Shown: one piece after another, positions 1 to 7,361 of the stretch
How positions within the stretch are numbered: position 1 is the stretch's first letter
Layout of the letters: the number at the start of each line of letters is the position of its first letter
Source: JBDLRH01 sp039800165
GTDB taxonomy: Bacteria; Pseudomonadota; Gammaproteobacteria; Burkholderiales; Burkholderiaceae_C
Length of the DNA: 21,960 nt
Direction: 5' to 3'
Assembly: GCA_039800165.1 (NCBI GenBank)
Contig: JBDLRH010000109.1
Coordinates: forward strand, 1-21,960
Translations under genes and position numbers: made by a program
Notes under the pieces: generated by a model
The model's input: only the letters and a program-made list of their open reading frames with translations
Told to the model about the DNA's origin: nothing
Databases searched by the model: none

Positions 1-97
1 CTCAATGTATCCCAATGCGTTCGCCTCAGGGCGATTCATGGCGCATGGCCCTCTGATAAATACGCCGCTTTTACGATCGTTTACTGAAGCGTCCATC

Positions 98-125
98 TTG
101 AAGACAGTGCCGTGTGTCATACGAT
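98..125 (+). promoter_or_regulatory. possible sigma70-type promoter of the BMP-type ABC operon
   Basis: TTGAAG at 98-103 and TACGAT at 120-125 are separated by 16 bp, each matching the sigma70 consensus at 4 of 6 positions. Transcription would start near 132, giving a leader of about 75 nt before the ATG at 206. No convincing Shine-Dalgarno stands before that ATG. The rest of 1-205 shows no gene I can support. This is only a consensus match. Confidence 0.25.
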
Positions 126-205
126 GAAGACAATGCGGGCCCATGCGATGCGCTCTTGAAATCACTCTGGGCGATACTCACGCCGAGCCGAAGCCACCCC
201 TGCCG

Positions 206-1759
206 ATGAACGCCGCCGCCCCCGCCCGCCTGAGCCTGCAGGGCATCACCAAGCGCTATCCGTCGGTGGTGGCGAACGACGGCGTGTCGCTGACGGTGCA
301 GCCCGGCGAGATTCACGCGGTGCTGGGCGAAAACGGCGCGGGCAAGTCCACGCTGATGAAGATCATCTACGGCTCGGTGCAGCCCGACGCCGGCGAGGTG
401 CGCTTCAACGGCCAGCCGGTGCGCGTGCGCAACCCGCAAGAGGCGCGCGCCTTGGGCATCGGCATGGTGTTCCAGCACTTCAGCCTGTTTGACACGCTGA
501 CCGTGGCCGAAAACGTGTGGCTGGGCCTGGACAAGTCGATCGCGCTGCCCGAGGTGGCGCGCCGCATCACCGAGCGCGCGGCCGAATACGGCCTGGACAT
601 CGACCCGCAGCGGCCGGTGCACACCCTGAGCGTGGGCGAGATGCAGCGCGTGGAGATCGTGCGCGCGCTGCTGATTAATCCGCAACTGCTGATCCTGGAC
701 GAGCCCACCTCGGTGCTGACACCGCAGGCGGTGGAGCGGCTGTTTGTGGTGCTGCGCCGCCTGGCCGAGACCGGCTGCAGCATCCTGTACATCAGCCACA
801 AGCTGCACGAGATCCGTGCGCTGTGCACCGCCTGCACCGTGCTGCGCGGCGGCAAGGTGACCGGCGTGTGCGACCCGCGGCAAGAAAGTAATGCGTCGCT
901 GTCGCGGCTGATGATCGGCGCCGAGCCGCCCGCGCTCAAGCACGAAGAGCGCACGCCGGGCGATCGGGTGCTGGATGTGCGTGCGCTGTCGCTGCCCAGC
1001 GATGACCCGTTTGGCGTGGCGCTGCACGACGTGTCGCTGCAGGTGCGCGCCGGCGAGGTGGTGGGCATTGCGGGCGTGTCTGGCAACGGCCAGCGCGAGC
1101 TGCTGCGCGCGCTGTCGGGCGAAGACACGCGCGCCGAGCCGGCGATGGTGCAGGCGCTGGGCCACGCCATGGGCCGCTGGTCGCCGACGCGGCGTCGCGC
1201 CGCCGGGCTGCACTTTGTTCCCGAAGAGCGGCTGGGCCGCGGCGCGGTGCCCTCGATGAGCCTGGCGCACAACCTGCTGCTCACGCGCAGCGAATCGCTC
1301 GGCGCGCTGGGCTGGATCCGCATGGGCGCGCTGCGCGAGCAGGCGCGTGGCGTGATCGCGCGCTTTGGCGTGAAGGCCGGTGGCCCCGATGCGCCGGCGC
1401 GTTCGCTGTCGGGCGGCAACCTGCAGAAGTTCATCGTCGGCCGCGAGGTGTCGGCGCAGCCCAGGCTGCTGATCGTCTCGCAGCCGACCTGGGGCGTGGA
1501 TGTGGGCGCGGCAGCGCAGATCCGCGGCGAGATTCTTGCGCTGCGCGACGCCGGCTGCGCGGTGCTGGTGGTGAGCGAAGAACTCGACGAGCTGTTCGAG
1601 ATCAGCGACCGGCTGCATGTGATGGCGCGCGGCCGCATTTCGCCGTCGATGGTGCGTGCCGAGGCCACGGTGGCGCAAGTGGGTGAATGGATGAGCGGCC
1701 TGTGGCCTGGCCACCCGAAAGACGCCGAGACCGCAGGGGGCACCCATGCTGCGGCTTGA
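206..1759 (+). CDS. BMP-family ABC transporter, ATP-binding protein (tandem NBD, nucleoside/nucleobase importer type)
   Basis: Cytoplasmic ATPase of an importer, 517 aa, with two fused nucleotide-binding domains as in the YufO/NupA and ribose-type families. The first domain has Walker A GENGAGKST (41-49), Q-loop Gln90, signature LSVGEMQR (141-148), Walker B LLILDEP (161-167) and His198 of the H-loop. The second domain is degenerate: GVSGNGQRE (290-298) replaces Walker A and LLIVSQP (421-427) carries Ser-Gln where Asp-Glu is expected, while the signature LSGGNLQK (401-408) is intact. One functional and one degenerate site is usual in this family. The frame is open back to an ATG at 143, but homology to the family begins just after the ATG at 206, so I prefer that start. 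It overlaps the next gene by 14 bp, implying coupled translation. The purine role is inferred from the BMP receptor and the deaminases downstream. Confidence 0.93.
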   Translation: MNAAAPARLSLQGITKRYPSVVANDGVSLTVQPGEIHAVLGENGAGKSTLMKIIYGSVQPDAGEVRFNGQPVRVRNPQEARALGIGMVFQHFSLFDTLTVAENVWLGLDKSIALPEVARRITERAAEYGLDIDPQRPVHTLSVGEMQRVEIVRALLINPQLLILDEPTSVLTPQAVERLFVVLRRLAETGCSILYISHKLHEIRALCTACTVLRGGKVTGVCDPRQESNASLSRLMIGAEPPALKHEERTPGDRVLDVRALSLPSDDPFGVALHDVSLQVRAGEVVGIAGVSGNGQRELLRALSGEDTRAEPAMVQALGHAMGRWSPTRRRAAGLHFVPEERLGRGAVPSMSLAHNLLLTRSESLGALGWIRMGALREQARGVIARFGVKAGGPDAPARSLSGGNLQKFIVGREVSAQPRLLIVSQPTWGVDVGAAAQIRGEILALRDAGCAVLVVSEELDELFEISDRLHVMARGRISPSMVRAEATVAQVGEWMSGLWPGHPKDAETAGGTHAAA

Positions 1760-2810
1760 ACCGCGCGCCGAAGTCTCGCGCGCCTGGAGCATCGGCTCGC
1801 CGCTGCTGGCGCTGCTGCTCACGGTGGCCATCGGCGTGCTGCTGTTCAGCGCTTTGGGCAAGGACCCGGTGCGCGGCCTGTCGATGTTCTTCTGGGAGCC
1901 GGTCAAGTCGGCCTATGCGCTGGGCGAGCTGATGGTCAAGGCCACGCCGCTGCTGCTGATCGCGCTGGGCCTGGCGGTGTGCTTTCGCTCCAACGTGTGG
2001 AACATCGGCGCCGAGGGCCAGTTCGTCATCGGTGCGGTATTCGCCGGCGGCGTGGCGCTGATGGCCGACAAGACCACCGGTGGCTGGATCGTGCTGGCGG
2101 TGATGCTGGCCGGTGTGCTGGGCGGCATGCTGTGGGCGGCCCTGACCGCACTGCTGCGCGACCGCTTCAATGCCAACGAAATTCTCGTCAGCCTGATGCT
2201 GGTGTACGTGGCGATTCTGGTGCTGGGCTATCTGGTCTATGGCCCGTGGAAGGACCCGGCGGGCTACAACTTTCCGCAGACCAAGACGTTTGAGCGCGTG
2301 ACGCAGATCCCGCGGCTGATGCAGGGCTCGCGGGTCAGCATCGGGCTGCTGATCGCACTGGCCGCTGCCGCAATGCTGTGGGTCTATCTGTTTCGCACCC
2401 GCGCGGGCTTTGCGCAGCAGGTCGGCGGCCTGGCACCGATGGCGGCGCGCTATGCGGGCTTTTCGTCGCGCCGCGCGCTGTGGACAGCGCTGCTGATCTC
2501 GGGCGGCGCCGCAGGCCTGGCCGGCGCGCTGGAGGTGGCCGGCCCGATCGGGCAGCTCACGCCCTACGTGCCCGCAGGCTACGGCTTCGCCGCCATCATC
2601 GTGGCCTTCGTCGGTCGCCTGCATCCGCTGGGCATGGTGTTCTCGGCCATCCTGATGAGCATGTTCTACATCGGCGGCGAACTCGCGCAGTCGCGCATGG
2701 GCCTGCCCAAGTCGCTGACCGGCGTGTTCCAGGGCCTGCTGCTGTTCTGCCTGCTGGCCTGCGACACGCTGGTGGCGTATCGGGTGCGGTGGGGAAGGCG
2801 GGTGGCGTGA
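1746..2810 (+). CDS. BMP-family ABC transporter permease, subunit 1 (YufP-like)
   Basis: Inner-membrane permease of 354 aa with about eight to ten hydrophobic segments. It starts inside the end of the ATPase gene, with a purine-rich AGGGGG stretch 5 nt before the ATG. Family hallmarks are the FRSNVWNIGAEGQF segment near residues 80-93 and the NANEILVSLML segment near 140-150, where the cytoplasmic loop meets the ATPase. It pairs with the second permease downstream to form the channel. The length is normal for this group and there is no sign of damage. Its substrate class (nucleosides or purine bases) comes from the family and from the neighbours, not from residues I can identify. Confidence 0.92.
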   Translation: MLRLEPRAEVSRAWSIGSPLLALLLTVAIGVLLFSALGKDPVRGLSMFFWEPVKSAYALGELMVKATPLLLIALGLAVCFRSNVWNIGAEGQFVIGAVFAGGVALMADKTTGGWIVLAVMLAGVLGGMLWAALTALLRDRFNANEILVSLMLVYVAILVLGYLVYGPWKDPAGYNFPQTKTFERVTQIPRLMQGSRVSIGLLIALAAAAMLWVYLFRTRAGFAQQVGGLAPMAARYAGFSSRRALWTALLISGGAAGLAGALEVAGPIGQLTPYVPAGYGFAAIIVAFVGRLHPLGMVFSAILMSMFYIGGELAQSRMGLPKSLTGVFQGLLLFCLLACDTLVAYRVRWGRRVA

Positions 2811-2895
2811 TGGGTTGCATGCTTCTGCTTGGCCAGCGCAACGCCGCAGCCCGTGGTGCCTGCGCCATGACCCCACACCAAGCCCATTAAGCGCC

Positions 2896-3816
2896 ATGGA
2901 AAGCTACGCCCTCTTGCTGGCCGCCACGCTGAACGCGGGCACGGTGCTGGCCATTGCCGCGCTGGGGCTGCTGATCAACGAGAAGGCCGGCATCGTCAAC
3001 CTGGGCGCCGAGGGCATGATGCTGTGCGCGGCCATCGCCGGCTTTGCCGCGGTGGTGCACACCGGCAGCGACGCGCTTGGCTTTGTGGCGGGCATGGGGG
3101 CCGGCGCGCTGATGGCGCTGTGCTTTGGCGTGCTGACGATCTGGCTCAACACCAACCAGTACGCCACCGGGCTGGCGCTCAGCCTGTTTGGCACCGGCTT
3201 CTCTGCGTTTGCCGGCATCTCGTATGTGCAGGAGAAGCTGCCCGAGCGCGCCGACTTTGCCATTCCGCTGCTGGCCGACATCCCGCTGCTGGGCCCGGCG
3301 CTGTTTCGCCAGCATCCGATGGTCTACGCGACCATGGCGCTGGCGGTGGCACTGATCTGGTTCCTGTACCACTCGCGCACCGGCTTGGTGCTGCGGGCGG
3401 TGGGCGAGTCGCCCGAATCGGCGCATGCGCTGGGCTATCCGGTGCGGCGCATCCGCCTGGCCGCGGTGGTGGCGGGCGGTGCGCTGTGCGGGCTGGCCGG
3501 CGCCTACCTGTCGGTGATCTACACCCCGCTGTGGGTGGAGGGCATGGTGGCGGGCAAGGGCTGGATTGCGCTGGCGCTGACCACCTTTGCCACCTGGCGC
3601 CCGGCGCGCGTGTTGCTGGGGGCCTACCTGTTCGGCGGCGTGACCATGCTGCAGTTCCACCTGCAGGGCATCGGGGTGCAGGTGCCGGCCCAGTTCCTGA
3701 GCATGCTGCCCTATGTGGCTACCATCGTGGTGCTGGCTCTGATCTCGCGCAACCCTACATGGATCCGGGTCAACATGCCGGCCTCGCTGGGCAAGCCGTT
3801 CCATCCCGGCGCATAA
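2896..3816 (+). CDS. BMP-family ABC transporter permease, subunit 2 (YufQ-like)
   Basis: Second inner-membrane permease, 306 aa from the chosen ATG. It carries the paired family motif KAGIVNLGAEGMML (about residues 30-43) and TNQYATGLALSLFG (about 86-99), the counterparts of the motifs in subunit 1. The frame is open back to an ATG at 2815, but those 27 residues are not hydrophobic and look nothing like the family, while MESYALLL at 2896 begins the first membrane segment. With this start there are 85 bp between the two permease genes, an unusually wide gap for this operon. It holds only a 7-codon ATG frame (2867-2890) and I would not call a gene there. The receptor gene follows after 54 bp. 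Confidence 0.91.
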   Translation: MESYALLLAATLNAGTVLAIAALGLLINEKAGIVNLGAEGMMLCAAIAGFAAVVHTGSDALGFVAGMGAGALMALCFGVLTIWLNTNQYATGLALSLFGTGFSAFAGISYVQEKLPERADFAIPLLADIPLLGPALFRQHPMVYATMALAVALIWFLYHSRTGLVLRAVGESPESAHALGYPVRRIRLAAVVAGGALCGLAGAYLSVIYTPLWVEGMVAGKGWIALALTTFATWRPARVLLGAYLFGGVTMLQFHLQGIGVQVPAQFLSMLPYVATIVVLALISRNPTWIRVNMPASLGKPFHPGA

Positions 3817-3870
3817 TTTTTGCTTTCGTCCCGCTTTCCCTTGTCTCAACCCCCTCAAGAAGGACTTGAC

Positions 3871-5013
3871 ATGACTGACCTGAAGAAACGTTCGCTGCTC
3901 CAAGTGGCGGCCATCTCCGCGATTGCGGCCGCTGCCCTGGTGGGTTGCGGCAAGAAGGAAGAGCCCAAGAAGGCCGAGGCGCCCGCACCGGCGGCCAAGC
4001 CCGAGCCGCTGAAGATCGCGTTTGCCTACGTCGGCCCGGTGGGCGACGGCGGCTGGACCTTCGCGCACGACAACGGCCGCAAGGCGATCGAGAAGGAGTT
4101 CGGCGACAAGGTGGTCACCAGCTTCGTCGAGAAGGTGCCCGAGAGCGCGGACGCCGAGCGCGTGATCCGCGACATGGTGGCGCAGGGCAACAAGCTGATC
4201 TTCGGCACCACCTTCGGCTACATGGAGCCGATGCTCAAGGTCGCCGCCGACAACGCCGGCGTCAAGTTCGAGCACGCCACCGGCTACAAGACCGCGCCGA
4301 ACATGCGCACCTACGACAGCCGCACCTACGAAGGCGCGTACATGGCGGGCGTGATCGCCGGCAAGATGACCAAGTCCAACACCCTGGGCGTGGTGGCGTC
4401 GATCCCGATTCCCGAGGTGATCCGCAACATCAACAGCTTCACCATGGGCGCGCAGAGCGTCAACCCGAAGGTCAAGACCAAGGTGGTGTGGGTCAACGAG
4501 TGGTTCAACCCGCCGAAAGAGAGCGAAGCCGCCACCGCGCTGATCAACGGCGGCGCCGACGTGCTGATGCAGAACACCGACTCGTCGGCCGTGCTGCAGA
4601 CCGCCGAGAAGATGGGCAAGCGCGCCTTCGGCTGGGATTCGGACATGACCGCCTACGGCCCGAAGGCCCACCTGGGTTCGGCCATCATCAACTGGGCGCC
4701 GTACTACATCAAGGCCACCAAGGACGCGCTGGAAGGCACCTGGCAGACCGGCGGCGTGTGGTGGGGCCACAAGGAAGGCGCGATCGACATGGTGTCGGTG
4801 GCCGCTGACGTGCCTGAGGACATCAAGAAGAAGATCGACGAGATCAAGGCGGGCCTGAAGGCCGGCACCTTCGCGATCTGGAAGGGCCCGATCGTTGGCC
4901 AGGACGGCAAGGAAGTCCTGAAGAAGGACGAAGTGGCCGATGACAAGTTCCTGGGCGGCGTGAACTTCTACGTCAAGGGCGTGGAAGGCAAGATCCCCGG
5001 CGACAAGAAGTAA
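3871..5013 (+). CDS. BMP-family ABC transporter receptor lipoprotein (purine/nucleoside-binding type)
   Basis: Periplasmic solute receptor of 380 aa, anchored as a lipoprotein. The N-terminus is basic (MTDLKKRS), then hydrophobic, then LVGC with the lipidated Cys at residue 26 and a charged Lys/Glu/Ala/Pro linker. The mature part matches the Med/PnrA (BMP) fold family: a GPVGDGGWTFAHDNG segment after the first strand, with an aromatic residue that in this family stacks on the base, then FGTTFGYMEPM, ASIPIPEVIRNINSF and QNTDSSAVLQ. An AAGAAGGA Shine-Dalgarno 6 nt before the ATG fixes this start; an upstream in-frame ATG at 3820 is discarded. Last gene of the importer operon, followed by a strong terminator. 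A paralogue lies at 9997-11109. Confidence 0.93.
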   Translation: MTDLKKRSLLQVAAISAIAAAALVGCGKKEEPKKAEAPAPAAKPEPLKIAFAYVGPVGDGGWTFAHDNGRKAIEKEFGDKVVTSFVEKVPESADAERVIRDMVAQGNKLIFGTTFGYMEPMLKVAADNAGVKFEHATGYKTAPNMRTYDSRTYEGAYMAGVIAGKMTKSNTLGVVASIPIPEVIRNINSFTMGAQSVNPKVKTKVVWVNEWFNPPKESEAATALINGGADVLMQNTDSSAVLQTAEKMGKRAFGWDSDMTAYGPKAHLGSAIINWAPYYIKATKDALEGTWQTGGVWWGHKEGAIDMVSVAADVPEDIKKKIDEIKAGLKAGTFAIWKGPIVGQDGKEVLKKDEVADDKFLGGVNFYVKGVEGKIPGDKK

Positions 5014-5060
5014 TTTCTGGCGAGCGCGGCCCGGTCCGGACTCCGGGTCGCATCCTCTGC

Positions 5061-5084
5061 AACCGGCCTCAGGGCCGGTTTTTT
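5061..5084 (+). terminator. intrinsic terminator of the ABC importer operon
   Basis: A perfect 8-bp stem, AACCGGCC (5061-5068) with GGCCGGTT (5073-5080), closes on a TCAG tetraloop and runs into six Ts (5079-5084). It lies 48 bp after the receptor stop codon. It separates the importer operon from the oxygenase block. Confidence 0.88.
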
Positions 5085-5101
5085 GTTGCCGGTGCTTCTG
5101 C

Positions 5102-5107
5102 TACGCT
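5102..5107 (+). promoter_or_regulatory. possible -10 box directly before the Rieske oxygenase gene
   Basis: TACGCT ends 6 nt before the ATG at 5114, so a transcript using it would start at or next to the start codon. A promoter is expected between here and the terminator at 5061-5084, and no Shine-Dalgarno is visible. The match to TATAAT is only 3 of 6 and no -35 is evident. Confidence 0.2.
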
Positions 5108-5113
5108 GACCGC

Positions 5114-6271
5114 ATGAACGCCCGCGAGCTTGCTGCGCCTTCGCCTGATGCGGCGGCTGCGCCCTGCGTCGAAGACCGGCTGTGGCATCCGGTGGCGGCG
5201 CAGTCGGCGCTGCAGGATGCAGCCACCGCCCCGATGGCGGTGCAGCTGCTCGGTCGCGCGCTGGTGCTGTGGCGTGATGCGCAGGGCGGCCTGCATGCCT
5301 GGGCCGACCGCTGCCCGCACCGCGGCGCGCGGCTGTCGCTGGGCAGCGTGCAGGGCGATGCGCTGCAGTGTCCGTATCACGGCTGGCGCTTTGCGGCTGG
5401 CGGTGGTGCTGGTGGAGCAGCCAACACCGCGGGTGCAGCCGATGCTGCCGGGGCGCGCGAAGGCCAGTGCATTGCAGTGCCTGCGGCGCCGGGCTTTGTG
5501 CCGCCGGCGGGCCATGCCTGCACCGTGTTCGACGTGCGCTGCGCGCATGGCCTGGTGTGGGTGCGCCTGGCCCGCGCGGCGCACCCGCTGTGGCCTGAGC
5601 CGCCGCGCTTTGAAGCCGGGCAGGGCGATGACGCGCGGCGCATCGTCTGCGGCCCGTACACGGTGGCCAGCAGCCCGGGGCGGCTGATCGAAAACTTTCT
5701 GGACCTGTCGCACTTCGGTTTCGTGCATGCCGGCTGGCTGGGCGATGCGGCCCATGCCGAAGTCGACACCGGCGAGGTGCGCGAGCGCGACGATGGCGTG
5801 GTGGCCGAGCGCTGCCGGGCGCTGCAGCCGCGCGGCTTTGCTGCCAGCGCTTGCGTTGACGCGCCCGAAACCGCCCCCGCCCCGTGGGTCGATTACCACT
5901 ACGCGGTCGAGGCGCCCTTTGCCGCCATGCTGCGCAAGCGTGCGCCCTCTTCGGACGCCGCGGATGCCGCGGGTGCCGCCACCGAGAACGCGATCGCGCT
6001 GTTCGTGCAGCCGCTGGAGCCCGGCCGCTCGGTGGCGTGGTTCGTGATGGTCACGCGCAACGACCCCAGCGACGAGGCGTCGCTGCGCGCCTTTCAGGAC
6101 GACGTGTTTGCGCAAGACCGCCCGGTGGTCGAATCGCAGCCGGTGCTGCTGCCCATTGGTCGCTTGGCCGCAAGCGATGCACCGCGCGAGGTGCATGGCC
6201 CGGCCGACCGCATGTCGGCTGCCTACCGCCGCATGCTGCTGCGCGCAGGCATCGCCTGGGGCACCTGCTGA
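5114..6271 (+). CDS. Rieske non-haem iron oxygenase, alpha-subunit type (VanA/NdmA-like)
   Basis: Oxygenase component of 385 aa. The Rieske [2Fe-2S] site is Cys67-Pro-His69 and Cys86-Pro-Tyr-His89. The mononuclear iron site is seen in Asn194-x2-Asp197-x2-His200-x4-His205, with an Asp in FAQDRPVVESQ (about 335) as candidate third ligand. Such enzymes hydroxylate or O/N-demethylate small molecules, taking electrons from a separate reductase; none is encoded in this window. Two Ala/Gly-rich insertions are visible (residues 95-116, just after the second Rieske motif, and 278-291). It sits between a purine-type importer and a purine deaminase, which suggests a substituted purine as substrate, as in the NdmA caffeine N-demethylases; this is inference. 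It could instead act on an aromatic compound unrelated to its neighbours. The start has no Shine-Dalgarno. Confidence 0.87.
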   Translation: MNARELAAPSPDAAAAPCVEDRLWHPVAAQSALQDAATAPMAVQLLGRALVLWRDAQGGLHAWADRCPHRGARLSLGSVQGDALQCPYHGWRFAAGGGAGGAANTAGAADAAGAREGQCIAVPAAPGFVPPAGHACTVFDVRCAHGLVWVRLARAAHPLWPEPPRFEAGQGDDARRIVCGPYTVASSPGRLIENFLDLSHFGFVHAGWLGDAAHAEVDTGEVRERDDGVVAERCRALQPRGFAASACVDAPETAPAPWVDYHYAVEAPFAAMLRKRAPSSDAADAAGAATENAIALFVQPLEPGRSVAWFVMVTRNDPSDEASLRAFQDDVFAQDRPVVESQPVLLPIGRLAASDAPREVHGPADRMSAAYRRMLLRAGIAWGTC

Positions 6272-6305
6272 ATCCCGGTTGTCTGCCTGTCAACGCACGC
6301 ACGCC

Positions 6306-7340
6306 ATGCCCACCCTGTCACGCACCGATCTGCATGCCCTGCTGCGCCGCATGCCCAAGGCCGAGCTGCACATGCACGTCGAAGGCTCGCTCGAGCCCGA
6401 GCTCATCTTCGCGCTGGCGCAGCGCAACGGCGTGAGCCTGCCATATGCGAGCGTCGAAGCCCTGCGAGCGGCCTATGCCTTCACCGACCTGCAAAGCTTT
6501 CTGGACATCTACTACGCCGGCGCGAGCGTGCTGCACACCGAGGCCGACTTCTTTGACATGGCCTCGGCGTATTTCGCGCGGGCCCATGCCGACGGTGTGG
6601 TGCATGCAGAAATCTTCTTCGACCCGCAGACGCACACCGCGCGCGGCGTGCCGATGGCAGCGGTGATTGGCGGCCTGAACCGCGCCTGCGATGCAGCGCA
6701 GCGCGAGTACGGCCTGAGTGCGCAGCTCATCCTGTGCTTCCTGCGCCACCTGAGCGAAGACGAGGCCTTTGCGACGCTGGAGCAGGCGCTGCCGCACCGC
6801 CAGCACTTCATCGGCGTGGGCCTGGACTCCAGCGAGAAGGGCCATCCCCCCGAAAAGTTTGCCCGGGTGTTCGCGCGCTGCCGCGAGCTCGGCCTGCATG
6901 TGGTGGCGCACGCCGGCGAAGAGGGGCCGCCTGCCTACGTGTGGGGCGCGCTGGATGTGCTGAAGGCCGAACGCATCGACCACGGGGTGCAGGCGGTGCA
7001 CGACGCGGCGCTGATGCAGCGCCTGGCGCGCGAGCGCGTGCCACTGACGGTGTGCCCGCTGTCCAACATCAAGCTGTGCGTGTTCCCCACGCTGGCGCAG
7101 CACAACCTGAAGACGCTGCTGGACGCCGGCTTGTGCGCCACCGTCCATTCCGATGACCCGGCGTACTTTGGCGGCTACCTGCTGGAGAACTTCACGCAGA
7201 CCTTTGATGCACTCGCGCTGGGCCCAGCCGAGGCGTATGCGCTGGCGCGCAACAGCCTTGAGGCGAGCTTCATCACGCCTGCCGAACGCGCACGCCACGT
7301 GGCGGCGCTGGATGCCTGCTTTGCAGGTGTTGCGCACTGA
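6306..7340 (+). CDS. adenine deaminase-type amidohydrolase (adenosine deaminase family)
   Basis: Zinc hydrolase of 344 aa, probably converting adenine to hypoxanthine and ammonia in the cytoplasm. Visible ligands and catalytic residues are His22-x-His24 in AELHMHVEG, His202 and Glu205 in AHAGEEGP, His226 in RIDHGV, and Asp283-Asp284 in HSDDPAYFGGY. Residues 172-177 read GLDSSE, the form found in the adenine deaminase branch (Aah1 and Pseudomonas PA0148 type); classical adenosine deaminases have a GxDLAGxE-type motif there. Hence I prefer adenine over adenosine as substrate, although automatic annotation would often say adenosine deaminase. The ATG at 6306 is chosen because the family alignment begins there; the frame is open back to 6108 inside the oxygenase gene. 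34 bp separate it from the oxygenase and 21 bp from the next gene. Confidence 0.88.
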   Translation: MPTLSRTDLHALLRRMPKAELHMHVEGSLEPELIFALAQRNGVSLPYASVEALRAAYAFTDLQSFLDIYYAGASVLHTEADFFDMASAYFARAHADGVVHAEIFFDPQTHTARGVPMAAVIGGLNRACDAAQREYGLSAQLILCFLRHLSEDEAFATLEQALPHRQHFIGVGLDSSEKGHPPEKFARVFARCRELGLHVVAHAGEEGPPAYVWGALDVLKAERIDHGVQAVHDAALMQRLARERVPLTVCPLSNIKLCVFPTLAQHNLKTLLDAGLCATVHSDDPAYFGGYLLENFTQTFDALALGPAEAYALARNSLEASFITPAERARHVAALDACFAGVAH

Positions 7341-7361
7341 CTTGCAAGAGGGGGGATGCCG

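Noticed and set aside
71..1906. Long open frame on the - strand opposite the ABC ATPase
   Set aside because: Same reasoning: the + strand product has full Walker and signature motifs, and the antisense product is low-complexity His/Arg/Ala/Gln sequence.
2815..2895. N-terminal extension or a small gene between the two permeases
   Set aside because: The 27 added residues are polar and unlike the family, and the only separate frame there has seven codons.
2887..4770. Long open frame on the - strand opposite the second permease and the receptor
   Set aside because: It spans two genuine genes and an intergenic region, lacks any recognisable motif, and has the composition of a shadow frame.
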